Shown here: piece after piece, positions 60,004 to 64,000 of the stretch
Layout: the number at the start of each line of letters is the position of its first letter
Position numbering within the stretch: the first letter of the stretch is position 1
Assembly (NCBI RefSeq): GCF_900142035.1
Contig: NZ_FQZI01000001.1
Location: forward strand, 744,001 to 808,000
Length of the DNA: 64,000 nt
DNA from: Flavobacterium terrae
GTDB lineage: Bacteria > Bacteroidota > Bacteroidia > Flavobacteriales > Flavobacteriaceae
Direction: 5' to 3'
Position numbers and translations under genes: made by a program
The notes under the pieces: model-generated
The model's database searches: none
The model's input: only the letters and a program-made list of their open reading frames with translations
Told to the model about the DNA's origin: nothing

Positions 60004-62886
60004 TTATTCTTTTATAAATTTTATTGTTCCTTGTCTATTTGCATCATCTGTAAGTTTTACAAAATACACTCCTTTTGATAATTCAGAAACAGAGTAATTT
60101 TGTTCAGAAGAAAAACCACCTTTGTAGCTTTTTACCAATTGACCAGTAATTGTATAGATTTCTACCGTTTTGATAGAATCTGATAAATTAAAATAATCAC
60201 TTGATGGGTTAGGGTACAATGTTATTGTATCTGCTAAGTTAAACTGCTGAGTAGATAAACTCTGAGCAGGTTGATTACCATAAACTCTAAATCCACCAGA
60301 AGGTACCGAAATCACAGCTTGTGTGTCGGTTACATTGATTGATGAACCATCCATTAAATTGTACCATGTTCCTGTATACGGGAAATTAGGATTAATAGTC
60401 AAATTGGCTACAGAAAAATTAGCTAAAACAACAACGTTTTTAAGGGTTGTAGTCGGTAAAGAATTGTCAAAAACATAAAGTCTTTGTTTTACAGTACTAC
60501 CATCGTTATTTATAGTGTAGTCTCCTTCAAAAACAGCTTCTTGTGTTTTAAGGATGTTAAACTTTCTCCAATTATTATAAATAGCACTTCTATTTGCATC
60601 TGCTAACCAATTTTCTACCCATTGTGGTTGAGGTTTAGTGGCCAATTTACAATCTCCAGAAGTTGGGTCAGTTTCTGTATTTACAGTGCCATTAGTACAT
60701 GTGTAAATAGAATCATCCATACCTAATTCAGCAAAATGCCAAATCATTTTAGGACCAGGAACTAGTATTGAAACAGCACCAATCGTTGACATTCTGTTTA
60801 ATGCATTTGGTAAATTATTAAATACAGGGAATGCTCCTCCAGCATTACCGCTAGTAAGTCCAGTATACATCAAACGATCTTTATCATGACTTTCAGGATA
60901 ACCTAATAATCTTTTGCCTAAAAAGGTAGGTCTACTTTTATGGCCAACACCACTTATATCAGCGCCTGCATTACCTTTCATTAAAATTTCATATTGAGAA
61001 GTCATTTCTCCCCACATCATAACGCCTTTACTAGGGTTTTCAGCTATTCGGTAATTTGCCCATTCTTTTTCCTCGTTTTCAGAACCAAGGTGTTCAAAAA
61101 TAGCATAATGTGTAGGATCTAATGACCAGCAATGGTCTACATATTCTTTTAATATAGCTACACGATCAGCTTGGTAAGAATTAGTACAAGAGTCATCTCC
61201 AGCAGTACAATTTTGGGTAAATCCTTTTGTTAAATCCCAACGGAAACCATCAATCTTATATTCCTGAATCCAATGTTTAGCTACTCTTTTTACATAGTCT
61301 TTTGTTAATGTTGATGAGTGATTAAAATCAGAACCTACACTATAACTATGTCTTGCTACCGTGTTGAAATAAGGATTCTCAGAGCTTGGATCTCCCCATC
61401 CATCGCCATCAGGATCATTCATCCACATTCTATTCATTGGATTTCTTCCAAATGCGTGATTTAATGCAATATCTAAAATTACAGCAATACCATTTGAATG
61501 GCATAAATCTACAAGTTCTTTGAGCTTGTTTGAAGGGCCATAGTGTTTGTCTAATGCCATATGGAAAGCAGTGTTATAGCCCCAACTTTCATTTCCTTCA
61601 AATTCCATAACAGGCATTAATTCAATGGCATTAATTTTCAAATTTTTGAAATAGTCAATTTTATCAATTAAATCTTGAAAGTTTCTGTCAGAATCAAAAT
61701 CTCTAACTAATGCTTCATAAACAATTAAATCTTCTTTTTTAGGTTTTGTAAATGAAGTATTATTCCACGGGTAAGCTGTTTGACCAGTTTGTAAAACGGT
61801 TACTTCTCTTTCCTGACCAGCTGGGTAAACGGGCATGTTAGGATAAGTAGAAGATGGAGTCCATGGATCATCATAAGGTGATAATACCAAAGTTGAAAAA
61901 GGATCTGCTGTTTTAACTAAAGAAGGTGAATTGGCAATTGGAGTTTGATCTACAACCCAGTATTGATAATGCTCAATTTGTCCCGGTGTTAAACCATTTA
62001 ATTCAAGCCAAAACTTTCCAGATGTTGGGTCTTTTTTCATAGCATACGCAGCAGTAGGTTGATAGTTGTTGAAACTTCCTGCAACATATACAAAATCTTT
62101 TCCTGGTGCAGTTAAAACTAAAGTTGCTTTAGTTGGATCTGAAATGTTGTAATTGATACCATCTTCTAAACCTCCAGCCATAGCTTGAGAGATAATTCCA
62201 GGATTTACAATTACACTAAACTTTTTCGATTTTGTAACACTTGCTTGCGTTACTTCAAGCACATAAGAAGTATTAGCAGTAATGTTAGTGTGATTAAAAT
62301 TGTATGTTGAAACACCGTTACTGGTATTAATACTAACATTATTAGCTTTTAGATTATAATTAGCTGTGCCATTAGTATTATTTGCAGAAATAGTTAAGTT
62401 ACTTCCCGAAGTTATAATTGTTGCTGAGTTTTCAGTCGGAGAAGTCAAATTAAGATTGAATAAACCAACTTCAACTAACATATCTTGGCTTTTCTTGTCA
62501 CCTGTACCATCTTTAGCTTTAACTAGAAAACCTATTCTACCAATATTAGATCTGTTATAAAATGTGTTGGGAATAAATGTAATAGAATAAGTATCGTTTC
62601 CTGAATTATAAGTCAATCTATTGGTTTCACTTGAGTTGGTCCAAGTACCATTTGTTGGGCAATCAATAATGTTAGAATCATTTATGTCGTATGACCAAGC
62701 CCATAAATACAAGGCATTTCCTACTACTCCCCAAGTGGCTTCATTAACTGAATTCCCTTGAAAAGTTAACGTTATTGATTGGTTTTCTTCAAAGGCAGTT
62801 GGGTTTACATTATAACTAATGTTTTGTTGTTGTGCCCAAATTCCAATTGAAAAAGTAAAAAGAAATAGTTGTATAATTTTTTTCAT
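60004..62886 (-). CDS. Secreted GH13 alpha-amylase-type enzyme with type IX sorting domain
   Basis: 960 residues with a signal peptide (MKKIIQLFLFTFSIGIWAQ). N-terminal beta-sandwich modules (about 20-240) and a CBM48-like region (250-330, KDFVYVAGSFNNYQPTA) precede the barrel. GH13 region I is DIALNH (472-477). Region II is GFRWDLTK with nucleophile Asp551. Region III has Glu598 in FEHLG, and region IV is ESHDKDR (665-671). The final about 75 residues (TLYPNPSSDYF onward) are a type IX secretion sorting domain, so it is exported to the surface or medium. It cuts alpha-glucans, and follows the SusE/F gene. Confidence 0.93.
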   Translation of the reverse strand: MKKIIQLFLFTFSIGIWAQQQNISYNVNPTAFEENQSITLTFQGNSVNEATWGVVGNALYLWAWSYDINDSNIIDCPTNGTWTNSSETNRLTYNSGNDTYSITFIPNTFYNRSNIGRIGFLVKAKDGTGDKKSQDMLVEVGLFNLNLTSPTENSATIITSGSNLTISANNTNGTANYNLKANNVSINTSNGVSTYNFNHTNITANTSYVLEVTQASVTKSKKFSVIVNPGIISQAMAGGLEDGINYNISDPTKATLVLTAPGKDFVYVAGSFNNYQPTAAYAMKKDPTSGKFWLELNGLTPGQIEHYQYWVVDQTPIANSPSLVKTADPFSTLVLSPYDDPWTPSSTYPNMPVYPAGQEREVTVLQTGQTAYPWNNTSFTKPKKEDLIVYEALVRDFDSDRNFQDLIDKIDYFKNLKINAIELMPVMEFEGNESWGYNTAFHMALDKHYGPSNKLKELVDLCHSNGIAVILDIALNHAFGRNPMNRMWMNDPDGDGWGDPSSENPYFNTVARHSYSVGSDFNHSSTLTKDYVKRVAKHWIQEYKIDGFRWDLTKGFTQNCTAGDDSCTNSYQADRVAILKEYVDHCWSLDPTHYAIFEHLGSENEEKEWANYRIAENPSKGVMMWGEMTSQYEILMKGNAGADISGVGHKSRPTFLGKRLLGYPESHDKDRLMYTGLTSGNAGGAFPVFNNLPNALNRMSTIGAVSILVPGPKMIWHFAELGMDDSIYTCTNGTVNTETDPTSGDCKLATKPQPQWVENWLADANRSAIYNNWRKFNILKTQEAVFEGDYTINNDGSTVKQRLYVFDNSLPTTTLKNVVVLANFSVANLTINPNFPYTGTWYNLMDGSSINVTDTQAVISVPSGGFRVYGNQPAQSLSTQQFNLADTITLYPNPSSDYFNLSDSIKTVEIYTITGQLVKSYKGGFSSEQNYSVSELSKGVYFVKLTDDANRQGTIKFIKE

Positions 62887-62900
62887 TGTGAGTATTTGTT

Positions 62901-62930
62901 AAAAAAAGCTGGTCAAACCAGCCTTTTTTT
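62901..62930 (-). terminator. Hairpin between the SusE/F-like and GH13 genes
   Basis: GCTGGT (62908-62913) pairs with ACCAGC (62917-62922) around CAA, with A7 on one side and T8 on the other. On the minus strand it is an intrinsic terminator inside the operon, so it may reduce but not abolish amylase expression. Confidence 0.75.
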
Positions 62931-62933
62931 TGT

Positions 62934-63989
62934 TTACTGTATACTGTAAGTGTATTTTCTAGGATTGCTTAAATCTAAAATTACTGTATAAGTTCCAGGA
63001 GTTGAAACTGTTAAATTAGGCCCTCCGTAATCCATTGAATCATCACCATCGTTGTCAGCACCTAAATTTAATGACCAACCATTATTTGCTCTAAATTTGA
63101 ATTCTCCAGCACTTAAAGCAATTGTAATTTCCCATTTTTTTGTTGTTGGGTTATAAGTCATATCGTGATCTGGAGCTGGGTCAGGCCATCCATTAGGAGT
63201 TGCAGAACCAGTTATTGCCCAATTCGCTTGATCAGTTGAATAAGTTCCTGCAGCAGTATTAGCTTTTACTAAATAGTATCCAGCAGAAGCTTGACAGTTT
63301 GATTCGTTTGTTTCTACTAAAACGCCTGCAAAAGTTCCATCGTCCCCATAGTCTGTATTACCCCAAGCAAATTGACCAGATGCATTAGGAGCTACAAATT
63401 TAAATTCTCCGTCTAACCACACATATCCTTCGTAATCAGTTGCGCCATAAGCAGATGAAGCTAATAAAGGTGCTGTAGGAGGATCCCAACCTTGATGATT
63501 TCCAGGAACCGCAAGTTTAGGCAAATCAGTTGTAAAAGGAGTAACGTTGATAGTTAATTTGTTTGAAATAACTTCCATTACATTTGAAGTTCCTAATGAA
63601 GCTTTTACTCTAATGTCTATACCTCCAACTGAAAAAGGGATTAGTCCTGCTTCAAGAACTTTAGCATTAAACTGTTCATTACTTAAAGAAATTTGTCTCG
63701 CATTCGTTATTTGTAATGATTTTGGATCAGCAAAATCAGTACCTGCTTGAGCGATTTCAACATCATAGTTTACTTCAGTATTTACTGAGTACTTCGCATG
63801 GTTCCAAACTACAGTGATTGCAGGATTTGCAGGATTTGCAGGATCAAGTACGTATGATGTTCCTTCTTCTGGTGATACAAGAACAGGAGCATCTCCTGGT
63901 TCAACAACAGGATTTTTATCTTCTACTTCACAAGCAGTAAAACCTGCTAGTAAAGCCATTATCGAAACTATTTTAAATATTTTTTTCAT
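62934..63989 (-). CDS. SusE/SusF-like outer-membrane starch-binding lipoprotein
   Basis: 351 residues. The lipobox in LLAGFTAC places the lipidated Cys at 20. A SusE domain follows (APVLVSPEEGTSYVL and AITVVWNHAKYS). Two carbohydrate-binding modules follow: one with WAITGSATPNGWPDPAPDHDM and another with FKFRANNGWSLNLGAD, the aromatic clusters typical of starch binding. It would hold alpha-glucan at the cell surface next to a SusC/D pair. The latter should lie beyond the right edge. A hairpin separates it from the GH13 gene. Confidence 0.88.
   Translation of the reverse strand: MKKIFKIVSIMALLAGFTACEVEDKNPVVEPGDAPVLVSPEEGTSYVLDPANPANPAITVVWNHAKYSVNTEVNYDVEIAQAGTDFADPKSLQITNARQISLSNEQFNAKVLEAGLIPFSVGGIDIRVKASLGTSNVMEVISNKLTINVTPFTTDLPKLAVPGNHQGWDPPTAPLLASSAYGATDYEGYVWLDGEFKFVAPNASGQFAWGNTDYGDDGTFAGVLVETNESNCQASAGYYLVKANTAAGTYSTDQANWAITGSATPNGWPDPAPDHDMTYNPTTKKWEITIALSAGEFKFRANNGWSLNLGADNDGDDSMDYGGPNLTVSTPGTYTVILDLSNPRKYTYSIQ
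63816..63844. repeat. Short tandem repeat of a 9-bp unit in the SusE/F-like gene
   Basis: About three units of GATTTGCAG follow each other and encode Asn-Pro-Ala repeats in the linker DPANPANPAI. Slippage here would lengthen the linker in frame. Confidence 0.6.
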
Positions 63990-64000
63990 TGTTCTTTATA

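Noticed and set aside
1-64000. CRISPR arrays, insertion sequences and prophage genes
   Set aside because: I looked for regularly spaced repeats, transposase motifs and phage structural proteins and found none. The only repeat-framed gene is the GIY-YIG cassette.

Overview
The window looks like a chromosomal segment of a Flavobacteriaceae bacterium, probably Flavobacterium or a close relative. It is strongly AT-rich. Promoter-like sites fit the Bacteroidetes sigma-A pattern (TTTG, about 19 bases, TAnnTTTG), and a TTG-N19-TAAATTTG site lies before a tRNA gene. There is a type IX secretion sorting domain, a Sus-type starch pair and many lipoproteins. Purine-rich Shine-Dalgarno sites are mostly missing. 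I see no prophage, insertion sequence or CRISPR array.

Layout. 1-2.9 kb: rpoN (cut by the window edge) and asnS. 3.3-5.1 kb: an orphan lipoprotein, then an overlapping pair made of an L,D-transpeptidase-like protein without a signal peptide and a small lipoprotein, which could be a toxin and its immunity protein. 5.1-15.5 kb: membrane and envelope genes (MMPL/RND exporter, CPA2 antiporter, large outer-membrane protein, coiled-coil protein, MFS exporter, exported Ppx/GppA-like protein). 15.7-22.8 kb: translation and growth genes (frr, pyrH, a queuosine-precursor transporter, a dcp-like peptidase, tsf, rpsB, rpsI, rplM). 23.0-24.1 kb: a LacI-type regulator.

24.1-40.2 kb is the main accessory region. 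It is a nearly gapless block of 14 genes with five radical-SAM enzymes (four with an N-terminal B12-binding-type domain), two methyltransferases, an arylsulfotransferase-like lipoprotein, a flippase, a GT4 glycosyltransferase, a GNAT protein, a NodB deacetylase, a GT-C-type membrane glycosyltransferase and a nucleotidyltransferase. Together these suggest that an unusual glycan or glycolipid is built, modified by radical chemistry and exported. I recognise no characterised pathway with this gene content. Three of the genes appear to start with TTG.

40.3-54.3 kb: a lipoprotein, a GIY-YIG nuclease gene enclosed by a perfect 32-bp inverted repeat next to polA, a metallophosphoesterase, a thioredoxin-fold protein with no CxxC, a second NodB deacetylase, a DUF2723 membrane protein, tRNA-Gln, fbp, an M48 peptidase, a GNAT protein and aspartate kinase. 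54.3-64.0 kb: a very large outer-membrane protein, a Lys/Ala-rich secreted protein, an arsenic operon (arsR, a DUF6428 gene, a 41-residue membrane protein, arsC) with two matching operator-like palindromes, and the end of a Sus-type starch operon (SusE/F-like lipoprotein, then a secreted GH13 amylase).

All gene calls rest on reading the translations and recognising motifs. No database search was run.
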